DNA of 61,405 nt from an uncultured Ruminococcus sp. (GTDB taxonomy: Bacteria; Bacillota; Clostridia; Oscillospirales; Ruminococcaceae). Below are positions 7,780 to 15,300 of the stretch, piece after piece (position 1 is the stretch's first letter; each line of letters opens with the position of its first letter). Both the position numbers and the translations under genes were made by a program. Below the pieces are notes generated by a model, which was not told where the DNA came from, did not search any database, and saw only the letters and a program-made list of their open reading frames with translations. The stretch is taken from contig UQQA01000003.1 in NCBI GenBank assembly GCA_900543105.1, positions 1-61,405 of the forward strand. Reading direction: 5' to 3'.

Positions 7780-8667
7780 ATGAAAAAGTTTGGTTTCAGG
7801 AAAATTCTTGCAGCTTTATCCGCAGCAGCTATCGCAGTTTCCTTTACAGCTTGCGGAAACAAGGCAGCAGACACAAATACAGACTCAGCATCAACAGATG
7901 CAAACACAAAGGTTTACCGCACAGTTGACGAGATCAAGGAAAGCGGCACACTCAAGATCGGAGTATTCTCCGACAAGAACCCATTCGGTTATGTTGACAA
8001 CAACGGCGAATATCAGGGCTACGATGTTTACTTCGCAAAAAGACTTGCACAGGATCTCGGAACAGAGCTTGAACTCGTTTCCGTTGAAGCCGCAAACAGA
8101 GCGGAATACCTCATCACAGGCAAGGTAGACATTATCCTCGCAAACTTTACAGTAACGGAGGAAAGAGCAGAAAAGGTTGACTTCGCACTTCCTTATATGA
8201 AGGTCGCACTCGGCGTAGTTTCCCCCGAAAGCGCACCAATCAACTCCGAAGCAGACCTCGAAAACAAGAAGCTCATCGTTGTAAAGGGTACAACAGCAGA
8301 ACAGTTCTTCACAGAAAACCAGTACAACGGTCTTGAACTTGTAAAGTTTGATGAATACAACGAAGCTTACTCCGCACTTCAGGACGGCAGAGGCGATGCA
8401 TTCTCCACAGACAACACAGAAGTCCTCGCATGGGCAATGCAGAACCCCGGCTTTACAGTAGGCATCGAGTCCCTCGGCAGCCTTGATACGATCGCACCTG
8501 CAGTTACAAAGGGCAACGAAACACTTCTCACCTACATCAACGATGAGATCACCTCTCTTGCAGGCGAAAACTTCTTCCACAACGACTATGATGCAACTCT
8601 CGCAGATGTTTACGGTCCGGCAGTAGACAAGGAAAACCTTGTTGTTGAAGGCGGCATTGTTGAATAA
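7780..8667 (+). CDS. Amino acid ABC transporter substrate-binding lipoprotein, probably cystine/cysteine type
   Basis: Extracytoplasmic binding subunit (SBP_bac_3 family). It has a signal peptide with lipobox FTAC (Cys ~26), a short spacer, then LKIGVFSDKNPFGYVDNNG, a YDVYFAKRLA segment and VDIILANFTVTEERAEKVDF. The last motif and the EAANRAEYL segment resemble proteins annotated as cysteine/cystine binding proteins in Clostridia. That specificity is inferred, and it fits the neighbouring Met importer and the Met/Cys leader peptide. 295 residues. Confidence 0.82.
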   Translation: MKKFGFRKILAALSAAAIAVSFTACGNKAADTNTDSASTDANTKVYRTVDEIKESGTLKIGVFSDKNPFGYVDNNGEYQGYDVYFAKRLAQDLGTELELVSVEAANRAEYLITGKVDIILANFTVTEERAEKVDFALPYMKVALGVVSPESAPINSEADLENKKLIVVKGTTAEQFFTENQYNGLELVKFDEYNEAYSALQDGRGDAFSTDNTEVLAWAMQNPGFTVGIESLGSLDTIAPAVTKGNETLLTYINDEITSLAGENFFHNDYDATLADVYGPAVDKENLVVEGGIVE

Positions 8668-8700
8668 TTCGGAATTAGGAATTCGGAATGCGGAATTATT

Positions 8701-9066
8701 GGCATAACTGACATTTGTTGGACGTTGCGAAGCCAAGCAAAAGTTTCGTCCACCTTTTCAAAGGTGGTAGGTGTCCAGAGGGCAAAGCCCTTGGTCGCAG
8801 GTCAAATTGACCTTTAGCAGAAGAGCGAAACTCCCTAAACAAACAGCATAATATCAGTTACGATAACGTAATCACTAACAAATCCAAAGGCGCAATTCAC
8901 ACGAATAAGGGTAAACGAAATATGAGAAATAAATTTCGTAAAGCCATAAAATGTGAATTGCGCCATTCTTTTTTTCTAAAACAAACTATCCTTGAAGCTT
9001 ATCTATGCGAACGAAGTGAACATAGATAAGCTTCAACTCAATATGAACAGCTATGGGGTATGTCAC
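8701..9066 (+). repeat. Element B, copy 1 (multi-hairpin repeat)
   Basis: Order of landmarks: CCACCTTTTCAAAGGTGG stem, AGGGCAAAGCCCT stem, GGTCAAATTGACC stem, the long palindrome GGCGCAATTCACA...TGTGAATTGCGCC, then a second large hairpin with arms GAAGCTTATCTATG and CATAGATAAGCTTC. The same order is seen at 18021-18385 and, inverted, at 14722-15057 and 44725-45090. Confidence 0.75.
8922..9029 (+). CDS. Small ORF of element B, copy 1
   Basis: 35 codons starting MRNKFRKAIKCELRHSFFLK. The same start recurs in copies 2, 3 and 4 of element B. The ribosome site here is weak (AGGGT). The start region lies in a nested palindrome (CGAAAT...ATTTCG), so sequence conservation may reflect DNA or RNA structure rather than protein. 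Confidence 0.3.
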   Translation: MRNKFRKAIKCELRHSFFLKQTILEAYLCERSEHR

Positions 9067-9069
9067 TAA

Positions 9070-9186
9070 TACTAAACACCAATAAAATACAGGAAAAAAT
9101 CTGCGCCGAAATCCTATATAAACCTGTTAAAAACAGCTACGAGATTGTCGGCTTGATTTTTTCTGAATTTTAAATGGTGTTTAGTA
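9070..9186 (+). mobile_element. MITE A, copy 1 (117 bp)
   Basis: Ends TACTAAACACC and GGTGTTTAGTA are perfect inverted repeats. The whole element is largely self-complementary. TAA flanks it on both sides (9067-9069 and 9187-9189), a 3 bp target duplication. Confidence 0.85.
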
Positions 9187-9292
9187 TAAAAACAGCAATT
9201 GTGAACGGGCGGATATAGAATCCGCCCCTACGAAAATAGGGTTTGCACAGTAAATTTTCGAAGCATAAATAATTCCGAATTCCGAATTTAAC

Positions 9293-9568
9293 TCAAACCG
9301 CCCCGAAGCGACCCATTAAAGCCACAATAATGACCCCGGGGATACCAAGTATCAGCGACATTACCGCCGTAAAAAAATTCAGCGGCACGGAAAAACCGAC
9401 ATATCCCCCGAAAAAGTGAAGCAGGGTAAGGAACACCGCCCCCGAACTCATTCCGAAAAATGCCGTTTTTGCAGGCTTGGCACTTCTGAGATAATGCACT
9501 GTCATTGCTATCGCCGAAACGATGACCGCTATGTAAAAAATGATATTTCCTATCTCTCCTGTGTTCAT
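9293..9568 (-). CDS. bofA: BofA-like membrane protein (pro-sigma-K processing inhibitor family)
   Basis: 91 residues with three hydrophobic segments and a C-terminal LGIPGVIIVALMGRF, the conserved GIPG motif of BofA. In Bacillus BofA restrains SpoIVFB in the forespore membrane. Its start overlaps the stop of the yaaL-like gene (ATGA), the same pair as in the recR-yaaL-bofA region of Bacillus. Function in Clostridia lacking SpoIVFB control is unsettled. Confidence 0.72.
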   Translation of the reverse strand: MNTGEIGNIIFYIAVIVSAIAMTVHYLRSAKPAKTAFFGMSSGAVFLTLLHFFGGYVGFSVPLNFFTAVMSLILGIPGVIIVALMGRFGAV

Positions 9569-9831
9569 TTCAGCACCGTCCTCCCCGTTATGCCCTGTGT
9601 ACGCGCACGTTTCATAAGATACGCATACCGCGAGCGAAGCGCAAGCTCCTCGTATATTGCCGCCTCGATGAGGTCGCTGTCCGTGACTAAATTGAATATC
9701 CTGCGGCAGTGCGAAAGCCTGCTCACTATCTCGTCAATATCGGCGAGTATCTCCTCGCTGTCGTTCGTCTCGGACGGCTTTCCCGTAAGGATACAGGAAA
9801 CACGGCTGAAAAATTCTTTTGCTTTCGGCAT
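9565..9831 (-). CDS. YaaL-like protein (DUF2508)
   Basis: 88 residues, soluble and helical. The segment FNLVTDSDLIEAAIYEELALRSRYAYLMKRAR matches the DUF2508 pattern (N.VTDPDLID..IYE...). It neighbours bofA, as in Bacillus. Function unknown. Confidence 0.72.
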   Translation of the reverse strand: MPKAKEFFSRVSCILTGKPSETNDSEEILADIDEIVSRLSHCRRIFNLVTDSDLIEAAIYEELALRSRYAYLMKRARTQGITGRTVLK

Positions 9832-9845
9832 TTATATCACGTTCC

Positions 9846-10394
9846 TTAATATAAAATATACAGCAATGCCAATATAAGCTTCGTATCGGCTTTTTCTTTC
9901 ACAAGCACGGCGGCAAGCGCGGCTATGAGAGCGGTATCGGGATCTATCGGTATCGGCAGGAGCGAACTCTGCCTGTTCGGCTCACGGCTCGGCGGCTCGG
10001 GGCTTGGCGGCGGCGGTATAAAGTTCTGCGGAGGGCTTTGTCTGCCGTTCCCGACCGCTTCAAAACGCGGCTTCTGCGGCTGATTCGGGGCGTTCCTCTG
10101 CATATTACGGGGAGAATTGTTCCGAAACGGAACATTCCGGCGCTGAAGCTGACTGTTCGGCATAGAATTCTGCACTGTATTGTTCCGATTTGGAACATTC
10201 TGCGGCATATTCTGCTGTACGTTCTGCCGAGGGGGTGCAGACGGTCGGTTTTGGAACTGCTTAGCCTGCGCAGACTGCGGCTGTTCCATCTGACGTAAAC
10301 AGCGGTTGCTTTGTTCAAGAAATCCCTGCGTCAATTTATTCATCTCCCCGACACGTTTTTCCGCCATTGTGATGCTTTTATTGCTGTTTTCCAT
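9846..10394 (-). CDS. Hypothetical protein, Pro/Gln/Asn-rich
   Basis: 182 residues. Residues ~35-140 are low complexity (Pro, Gln, Asn, Arg), likely disordered. The conserved-looking C-terminus DPDTALIAALAAVLVKEKAD is followed by a hydrophobic tail. It is 14 nt downstream of the 10409 gene and 14 nt upstream of yaaL, so it appears co-transcribed. No family recognised; the context suggests a sporulation or spore-coat link. Confidence 0.7.
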   Translation of the reverse strand: MENSNKSITMAEKRVGEMNKLTQGFLEQSNRCLRQMEQPQSAQAKQFQNRPSAPPRQNVQQNMPQNVPNRNNTVQNSMPNSQLQRRNVPFRNNSPRNMQRNAPNQPQKPRFEAVGNGRQSPPQNFIPPPPSPEPPSREPNRQSSLLPIPIDPDTALIAALAAVLVKEKADTKLILALLYILY

Positions 10395-10408
10395 AGGCTT
10401 TTGCTCCG

Positions 10409-10756
10409 TCAGAAAAGGTTACCGAGCGCACCGCTCTCTTTTAGCTCGGAATAAATATTATAAAGCCGCAGAAGCTTAACGGCTTTGTCAACGCGCGGCT
10501 GTTTGTCCTCAGAGAGAAGCGGCTTCAGCGCGATGAGCAGGTCGCAGTTTTTGTCGTTTTTGGAAAGCCCCGACATAAGGCTCATCAGCGCCGCGGGATC
10601 TATCGGCATATCGCCGTCCGACTGCGGCAGCTTGCTTTCGTGCGAGGCTTCGGACGTATCGGAAGTGCCGCCGAACATCGCCGCAAGCTCCTTTATCTGC
10701 TGCATACTCTCCTCATCGGACAGCAGTGATTGGATCTTTTCGCTCATATTGTCCAA
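10409..10756 (-). CDS. Hypothetical helical protein
   Basis: 115 residues from a TTG start (10756) placed 7 nt after GGGAGGT; an ATG at 10747 would be further from it. The N-terminal helix MSEKIQSLLSDEESMQQIKE, an acidic middle and a C-terminal LIALKPLLSEDKQPRVDKAVK resemble small uncharacterised proteins found in Clostridia, though I cannot name a family. First of four close minus-strand genes leading to bofA. Confidence 0.7.
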   Translation of the reverse strand: MDNMSEKIQSLLSDEESMQQIKELAAMFGGTSDTSEASHESKLPQSDGDMPIDPAALMSLMSGLSKNDKNCDLLIALKPLLSEDKQPRVDKAVKLLRLYNIYSELKESGALGNLF

Positions 10757-10799
10757 AGCAAGCACCTCCCACGTCTGAAACTTTTGAAGAAATAATTAT

Positions 10800-10971
10800 G
10801 GTCGCATCTAAAAACCATAGTGCCTCAGATGCGCAGTCAGATTTTTCGTCAGATTGTATAGAAATTTCGCAGGCATACTGTCGTATGTCAAGAAATTTAT
10901 GTGCAAGATGACGGAAAATCTGCAAGCAGATGAGGTGCTAAGGCTTTAGCCGGTGGTTTTTAGAGGTGACC
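10800..10971. mobile_element. 172 bp hairpin element
   Basis: Left end GGTCGCATCTAAAAACCA and right end (reverse complement) GGTCACCTCTAAAAACCA are inverted repeats, and pairing continues inward across nearly the whole element. TTAT flanks both sides, a possible 4 bp target duplication. The first 32 bases of the window match its right end. It sits between two minus-strand genes of the same small cluster. Confidence 0.7.
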
Positions 10972-10974
10972 TTA

Positions 10975-11220
10975 TTATTTTCCGCCCGTAAGCTTGTTGT
11001 AGAGTGCCTTTGCCTGCGGACTGCTCATAAACTGTTCGAGAGCGGTCGGGTTGCTGACGATGCGGTTGAACATCGCTTCTTCGGAAGGCTTCATATTTTT
11101 CAGTGCGGAGTCAAATTTTCCCGCTTCAAGCTCGGAGCGCAGCTGTTCTTTCGGAACGCCGAGCTTTCGGCTTACAACATCGAGAAGCTCGTTCATATTT
11201 TTCTTATTGAAATCGGTCAT
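10975..11220 (-). CDS. Hypothetical small protein
   Basis: 81 residues starting MTDFNKKNMNELLDVVSRKLG, helical, charged, ending in GGK. AGGGGGA precedes the ATG. The stop codon abuts the 172 bp hairpin element. The upstream position in the bofA/yaaL gene group suggests related regulation. No known family recognised. Confidence 0.7.
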   Translation of the reverse strand: MTDFNKKNMNELLDVVSRKLGVPKEQLRSELEAGKFDSALKNMKPSEEAMFNRIVSNPTALEQFMSSPQAKALYNKLTGGK

Positions 11221-11377
11221 ATAAAGTTCCCCCTGAAATAAAAAGATAAATTTACGGATTGCTCTTTATTTTCCTTATATTTTATGTTATAATTTATCCT
11301 GATAGAATAGCAGCATATTTTTGTATAAACAAAATTTACGGCTGTATTGATATATTTTATGCAAAGGGAGAAAATTT

Positions 11378-11875
11378 GTGAGGATAGTTGTAATGTCCGA
11401 TTCGCACGGAAAAACAGGAACGGTCAGCGATATCGTTGATAACAATCTCGGAAAGGCGCAGATGTTCATTCATCTCGGCGACGGCGAAAATGAAACCGAC
11501 CTTATTTTGGCAGAATATCCGCATATCGATCTGCGCAGGGTCGCAGGCAACTGCGATTACTGCAGCAGACTTCCGCTTTCAACAGTGATAGATGTTGACG
11601 GTGCAAGAATTTTCGCCGCACACGGTCATTCCTACGGCGTAAAGGGCGGACTTGAACATATCACCGACGCGGCAAAGCAGAACGACTGCAACATTGTCCT
11701 CTTCGGGCATACGCACGAACGCTTCCTGCATTATGAGAACGGGATATATTATATGAATCCCGGCAGCTGCGCACAGCCCCGTGACGGTAAAAATCCATCT
11801 TATGGCTATATTGACATTACGGACAGCGGAATTTTCACCGCTATCGTCGACCTTAAATATTCTTGGGAGAAATGA
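11378..11875 (+). CDS. YfcE/MJ0936-type metallophosphoesterase
   Basis: Predicted metal-dependent phosphodiesterase. The 165 residues carry all class motifs: SDSHG (residues 7-11), HLGDGEN, AGNCD, AAHGHSYG and FGHTHE, the ligands of a binuclear metal centre. GTG start at 11378 behind AAGGGAG. Members of this family act on bis-pNPP in vitro; natural substrates are unclear. The next gene begins 2 nt after its stop. Confidence 0.88.
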   Translation: MRIVVMSDSHGKTGTVSDIVDNNLGKAQMFIHLGDGENETDLILAEYPHIDLRRVAGNCDYCSRLPLSTVIDVDGARIFAAHGHSYGVKGGLEHITDAAKQNDCNIVLFGHTHERFLHYENGIYYMNPGSCAQPRDGKNPSYGYIDITDSGIFTAIVDLKYSWEK

Positions 11876-11877
11876 TT

Positions 11878-13143
11878 ATGAACAAACTCAGATTAACAAG
11901 CTTTTTTGCCGCAGCCGCTATGTGCGTTTCTCTTTTTTCGGCTTGCGGAAACAGCGCAGATAAAGCAGAACCGACAGAAATCGCTCAGACAGCCGAAGCC
12001 GCAGCATTTTCCTATCCATTGATAGAGGACGATACGAGCCTTTCCGAGGCTGAAAAGCAAATGCTTTCGACCTCGCTCGTTTCGGTCGGCAACACGCACA
12101 GGCTCAACGAAAAGCTTCAAACGCTTGAAAACGGCGGCGAGATAACGCTCGGCTTCATCGGCGGCTCTATAACCTATGGTTATACCGTTCAGCCGAACGA
12201 GTGCTTTGCAAGCAAAGTAACCGACCTGCTCAAAGAAAGATACCCGAGCGGCACGGTCAACTATGTCAACAAGGGCATAAGCGGAACGCCGTCCATTCTC
12301 GGAAATCTCCGCTTAAAGCGTGACATTCTTGACAACAAGGCAGATATAATTTTCGTTGAATATGCCGTTAATGACGGTATGGAGAGCGACTATAAGGAAA
12401 GCTATGAATCCCTCGTCAGAACTGCACTCGAACAGGAAAACGAGCCTGCTGTTGTGCTTATCCTGAACCGCACAAAAGAAGGACACTCCGCGCAGGAGTA
12501 TATGAAAAGCATCGGCAATTTCTACTCGCTCCCGATGATAAGCACCGCTGACGCTCTCACCGAGGCTCTCGGCAACGGAACTATAAAGTGGGAGGACTAC
12601 TATAACGATTCTTCGCACCCGAACCCGAACGGTCACACGCTCTTCTGCAAGCTTATCGCACACGCCTTTGACGAGTCGCTTAAAGTACAGTCGGACGAAT
12701 ATACTCTCCCTGCGGAAAGTATATTCGGCGCACCTTATGAAAATGCCGTTCTTATCGAATCGGACTATGACGGCTCGGACAGCAGGTTCACTATGGAGTC
12801 GCTCGGAAGCTTCACGAATTCTTCGTCAGCGGACGGCTTCACAAAAGGCTGGTCTTTCGACAAGGCAACAAATGAGCCTATGAAGTTCAGGGTCAATGCA
12901 AACGGACTTTTCATTGTGGCAAAGCGAAACAACAACGCTTCAATGGGCAAGTTTGAGGTCTATATAAACGGCGCAAGGGCAAAGGTCGTTGACACGAACC
13001 AGAGCGACGGCTGGGGCGATCCTTACGCATTCAAAATAATAAAATGGCAGGAAACAAAGGATATGGAGATCGAGATCCGCCCTGCGGAGGATTCGCTCGA
13101 TAAGAACATCGATATCCTCGGAATAGGTTTCAGCGCAAATTAA
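11878..13143 (+). CDS. SGNH/GDSL-type esterase lipoprotein
   Basis: Predicted secreted esterase or deacetylase acting on polysaccharides or cell wall. 421 residues: signal peptide with lipobox FSAC (Cys ~22), SGNH block I GFIGGSITYG, a Gly block GISGTPS, block III EYAVND and block V DSSHPNPNGH with the catalytic Asp-His pair. The C-terminal ~150 residues look like a beta-sandwich. It is adjacent to another carbohydrate-active lipoprotein, which suggests glycan work at the cell surface. Start ATG 11878 behind GGGAGA. Confidence 0.82.
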   Translation: MNKLRLTSFFAAAAMCVSLFSACGNSADKAEPTEIAQTAEAAAFSYPLIEDDTSLSEAEKQMLSTSLVSVGNTHRLNEKLQTLENGGEITLGFIGGSITYGYTVQPNECFASKVTDLLKERYPSGTVNYVNKGISGTPSILGNLRLKRDILDNKADIIFVEYAVNDGMESDYKESYESLVRTALEQENEPAVVLILNRTKEGHSAQEYMKSIGNFYSLPMISTADALTEALGNGTIKWEDYYNDSSHPNPNGHTLFCKLIAHAFDESLKVQSDEYTLPAESIFGAPYENAVLIESDYDGSDSRFTMESLGSFTNSSSADGFTKGWSFDKATNEPMKFRVNANGLFIVAKRNNNASMGKFEVYINGARAKVVDTNQSDGWGDPYAFKIIKWQETKDMEIEIRPAEDSLDKNIDILGIGFSAN

Positions 13144-13161
13144 ACCCAAAGGACAGATATT

Positions 13162-14418
13162 ATGAAAAAGTTCAGATCAACATTTATTGCATTTATTGCG
13201 GCGCTCGCTTTGTGCGGCTGTACGGCAACAATTTCAAAGCCGAACGCCGAAACCGCCGCAGATACGACAATTTCAAAAACGGAAGTGACCGAAGCAGTAT
13301 CGGAAAACAAAACAGCCGATGAAAACACGGACGAAACGGATGATCCCGACACTCCCGAGGACGATATGACGGACGATGCCGAAGAGCCGAGCGGTGAGCT
13401 TGATTTCTCGTCAGCCGAGGCGCTCCTTGCTTCAATGACGGACGAACAGAAGGTCGGTCAGATAATTCTGGGAAGATTCCCGTCCGAGGGTGCGGCTGAT
13501 ACGATGAGCAAATACCATCTCGGCGGCTATACTCTCTATGCGGGCGATTTTCAGAATGAATTCCCCGATACAATGGCGGAAAAGACGGCGAAAATTCAGG
13601 CTGCCGCCGAGATACCTGCGTTCCTTGCGACCGATGAAGAGGGCGGAACTGTAGTGCGTGTTTCAAAGTTTCCGCAGTACCGTTTAAGCCCGTTCACCTC
13701 GCAGATAGTCCTCGCCCGTGACGGCGAAGACGCTGTTCGTGACGAAAACATCGAAAAAGCAGAGCTTCTGCTTTCGCTCGGGATAAACTTCAATCTCGCG
13801 CCCGTTGCGGACATCACCGAGAACCACAGCGACTATATCTATGACCGCACATTCGGCGAAAACACCGAAAATACCGCGAAATACGTTGCCGCTGCAGTTG
13901 AGGGCATGACCGAGGGCAGCATTATGAGCTGTCTGAAGCATTTCCCAGGCTACGGACCGAATGTTGACACTCACACGGGCAGTGCGAACGATGACCGCTC
14001 ACGTTCAAGCTTTGAAAATACGGATTTTCTCCCGTTCCAATCGGGAATAGACGCAGGTGCGCCTGCCGTAATGGTAAATCACAACGTTGTTTCGGCATTC
14101 GACAGCGAAAGTCCCGCTTCACTCTCTGCGGAGGTACATTCCGTGCTTCGGGACGAGCTCAATTTCGAGGGAATAATCCTAACGGACGACCTCGGAATGG
14201 ACGCAATAACTAATTTTGCCGCCGAAGCTGACGAAAGCCCCTACGTTCTCGCTGTAAACGCAGGAAACGATATGCTCTGCACCTCGGATATTGAGAGCGC
14301 ATACAATGACGTTCTTGCGGCACTTTCCGACGGAAGGATCGATTCCGAACAGCTTGACGCAAGCGTATTGAGGATACTCAAAGCCAAGGGTCGGTTTGGG
14401 ATAATTGAGTTTGAATAA
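13162..14418 (+). CDS. Glycoside hydrolase family 3 lipoprotein, NagZ-like
   Basis: Predicted surface beta-N-acetylhexosaminidase (peptidoglycan or glycan turnover). 418 residues: lipobox LCGC (Cys ~20), an acidic Thr/Asp/Glu spacer to ~85, then the GH3 barrel with KVGQIILGRF, ATDEEGG, KHFPGYGPNVDTHTG (the family His/Asp loop) and TDDLGMDAI carrying the nucleophile Asp. No C-terminal beta-sandwich, as in NagZ. It lies 18 nt after the esterase gene and ends at a strong terminator. Confidence 0.87.
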   Translation: MKKFRSTFIAFIAALALCGCTATISKPNAETAADTTISKTEVTEAVSENKTADENTDETDDPDTPEDDMTDDAEEPSGELDFSSAEALLASMTDEQKVGQIILGRFPSEGAADTMSKYHLGGYTLYAGDFQNEFPDTMAEKTAKIQAAAEIPAFLATDEEGGTVVRVSKFPQYRLSPFTSQIVLARDGEDAVRDENIEKAELLLSLGINFNLAPVADITENHSDYIYDRTFGENTENTAKYVAAAVEGMTEGSIMSCLKHFPGYGPNVDTHTGSANDDRSRSSFENTDFLPFQSGIDAGAPAVMVNHNVVSAFDSESPASLSAEVHSVLRDELNFEGIILTDDLGMDAITNFAAEADESPYVLAVNAGNDMLCTSDIESAYNDVLAALSDGRIDSEQLDASVLRILKAKGRFGIIEFE

Positions 14419-14424
14419 AAAATA

Positions 14425-14465
14425 AGCTTTGCAGATACTTTTATGGGTATCTGCAAAGCTTTTAT
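14425..14465 (+). terminator. Terminator of the GH3 gene
   Basis: AAGCTTTGCAGATAC and GTATCTGCAAAGCTT form a 15 bp stem, followed by TTATATT. Confidence 0.85.
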
Positions 14466-14471
14466 ATTGAC

Positions 14472-14555
14472 GAAAAATCCCCACAGAGTAGCAGTCTGTG
14501 GGGATTTCTTTTTGGTGAACCGTATGGCTACACTTCCATAATCTTTTCTGTGATT
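14472..14555 (-). ncRNA. Orphan RNAII-like antitoxin RNA
   Basis: A hairpin AATCCCCACAGA...TCTGTGGGGATT (14475-14507) matches the shared terminator of the toxin locus at 60094-60130. The sequence between it and the minus-strand promoter aligns in layout with RNAII there (the ...GGTTCACCAAAAAGAAATCCCC end versus ...TTTCACACCAAAAAACCCCC). No toxin ORF is present upstream of the hairpin. The promoter is interrupted by a MITE. It is probably a decayed or solitary antitoxin gene. Confidence 0.55.
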
Positions 14556-14687
14556 ATTGTATCACATTAATACTAAACACCAATAAAACTATAGACAAAA
14601 AATCGGCGCAAAACCCATATATCAGAGTTTTTGCTTGATTTTTTGTATAGTTTTTAATTGGTGTTTAGTATAAGATAATATTGTCAA
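14556..14687 (-). promoter_or_regulatory. RNAII-like promoter split by MITE A
   Basis: The minus-strand -10 TACAAT is at 14556-14561 and the -35 TTGACA at 14682-14687. They are separated by 120 bp, of which 100 are MITE A and 3 are the duplicated TAA. Subtracting these leaves exactly 17 bp. Confidence 0.7.
14571..14670 (+). mobile_element. MITE A, copy 2 (100 bp)
   Basis: Perfect terminal repeats TACTAAACACC/GGTGTTTAGTA, flanked by TAA at 14568-14570 and 14671-14673. The internal sequence is nearly identical to copy 4 at 34493-34590. Confidence 0.88.
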
Positions 14688-14721
14688 GTACAAAAATTTT
14701 ATTCTTCCGATGTTTATTTGA

Positions 14722-15057
14722 TTATACTGCGTTGAAGTGTATCTATGTTCACTTCGTTCGCATAGATACGCTTCAAGGACAGTTTGTTTTAGGAAAAAAG
14801 AATGGCGCAATTCACAGTTTATGGCTTTACGAAATTTATTTCTCATATTTCGTTTTACCTTTTTTGTGTGAATTGCGCCTTTTGATTTGATAGTGATTTT
14901 GCTGTTGCAACAAAGTCTTAGCTCTTAGTTTAGGGTATTTCGCTCTCTGCGGAGAGCGATGAGGGACGCTGTCCCCTTAACCCCTGCAAGCCTTTGAAAA
15001 GGCTTGACCTAAACTTTAGTTGGCTTCGCATTACTCAAACAAAGTTGCGCTATGCAA
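14722..15057 (-). repeat. Element B, copy 2 (inverted orientation)
   Basis: Same landmarks as the copy at 8701-9066 in reverse order: hairpin 2 with arms at 14735-14775, the GGCGCAATTCACA palindrome, then CAAGCCTTTGAAAAGGCTTG. The small ORF MRNKFRKAIN... starts at 14846 on the minus strand and here reads on through MITE A. Short tandem GGAATTC units at 15060-15093 adjoin the copA stop. Confidence 0.7.
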
Positions 15058-15059
15058 AT

Positions 15060-15093
15060 AATTCCGCATTCCGAATTCCTAATTCCGAATTTA
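15060..15093. repeat. Short tandem repeat block
   Basis: Units of ATTCCG(A/C)ATT adjoin and include the copA stop codon region. Same family as the blocks at 8668, 9271, 57921 and 58079. Confidence 0.65.
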
Positions 15094-15300
15094 TTCCACG
15101 CCCAATACCGTATATTCCTTATCCTCGACAGCTTTTTTCAGAACGTCGTTCGGAACGTCCTTAGAGAGTGTTACAACGGCGTTCTTCTTCTCGTGTGAAG
15201 CCTCTGCGGAAACAACTCCGTCTACTGCTTCGAGTGCTTTCTTTACGGCTGCCTCGCAGTGTGAACACATCATTCCTTCGATCTTAAGTGTTTTAGTCAT
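15091..15300 (-). CDS. copZ: Internal in-frame CopZ-like copper chaperone start
   Basis: Inside copA, and in the same frame, a strong AGGAGG (15308-15313) precedes an ATG at 15300. It would yield a free 69-residue HMA protein starting MTKTLKIEGMMCSHCEAA, the size and form of CopZ. The chaperone could thus be made both as a fusion and alone. Internal initiation is inferred from the ribosome site; alternatively this is a recent stop-codon loss joining copA and copZ. Confidence 0.55.
   Translation of the reverse strand: MTKTLKIEGMMCSHCEAAVKKALEAVDGVVSAEASHEKKNAVVTLSKDVPNDVLKKAVEDKEYTVLGVE

Larger units (their letters stand above)
8668..9290. repeat. Repeat cassette after the amino acid transporter
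   Basis: Inverted short tandem repeats (GGAATTC/GGAATTA units at 8668-8698; reverse complements at 9271-9289) bracket 620 bp. In order inside: element B copy 1, MITE A copy 1, and a small hairpin GGCGGATATAGAATCCGCC near 9208-9226. The same small hairpin occurs near 19973. No ordinary gene is seen. Confidence 0.75.

Noticed and set aside
14622..14846. 74-codon ORF beginning MRNKFRKAIN as a full-length gene
   Set aside because: Its second half is the reverse of MITE A and the RNAII-like promoter, so only the first ~35 codons belong to element B.
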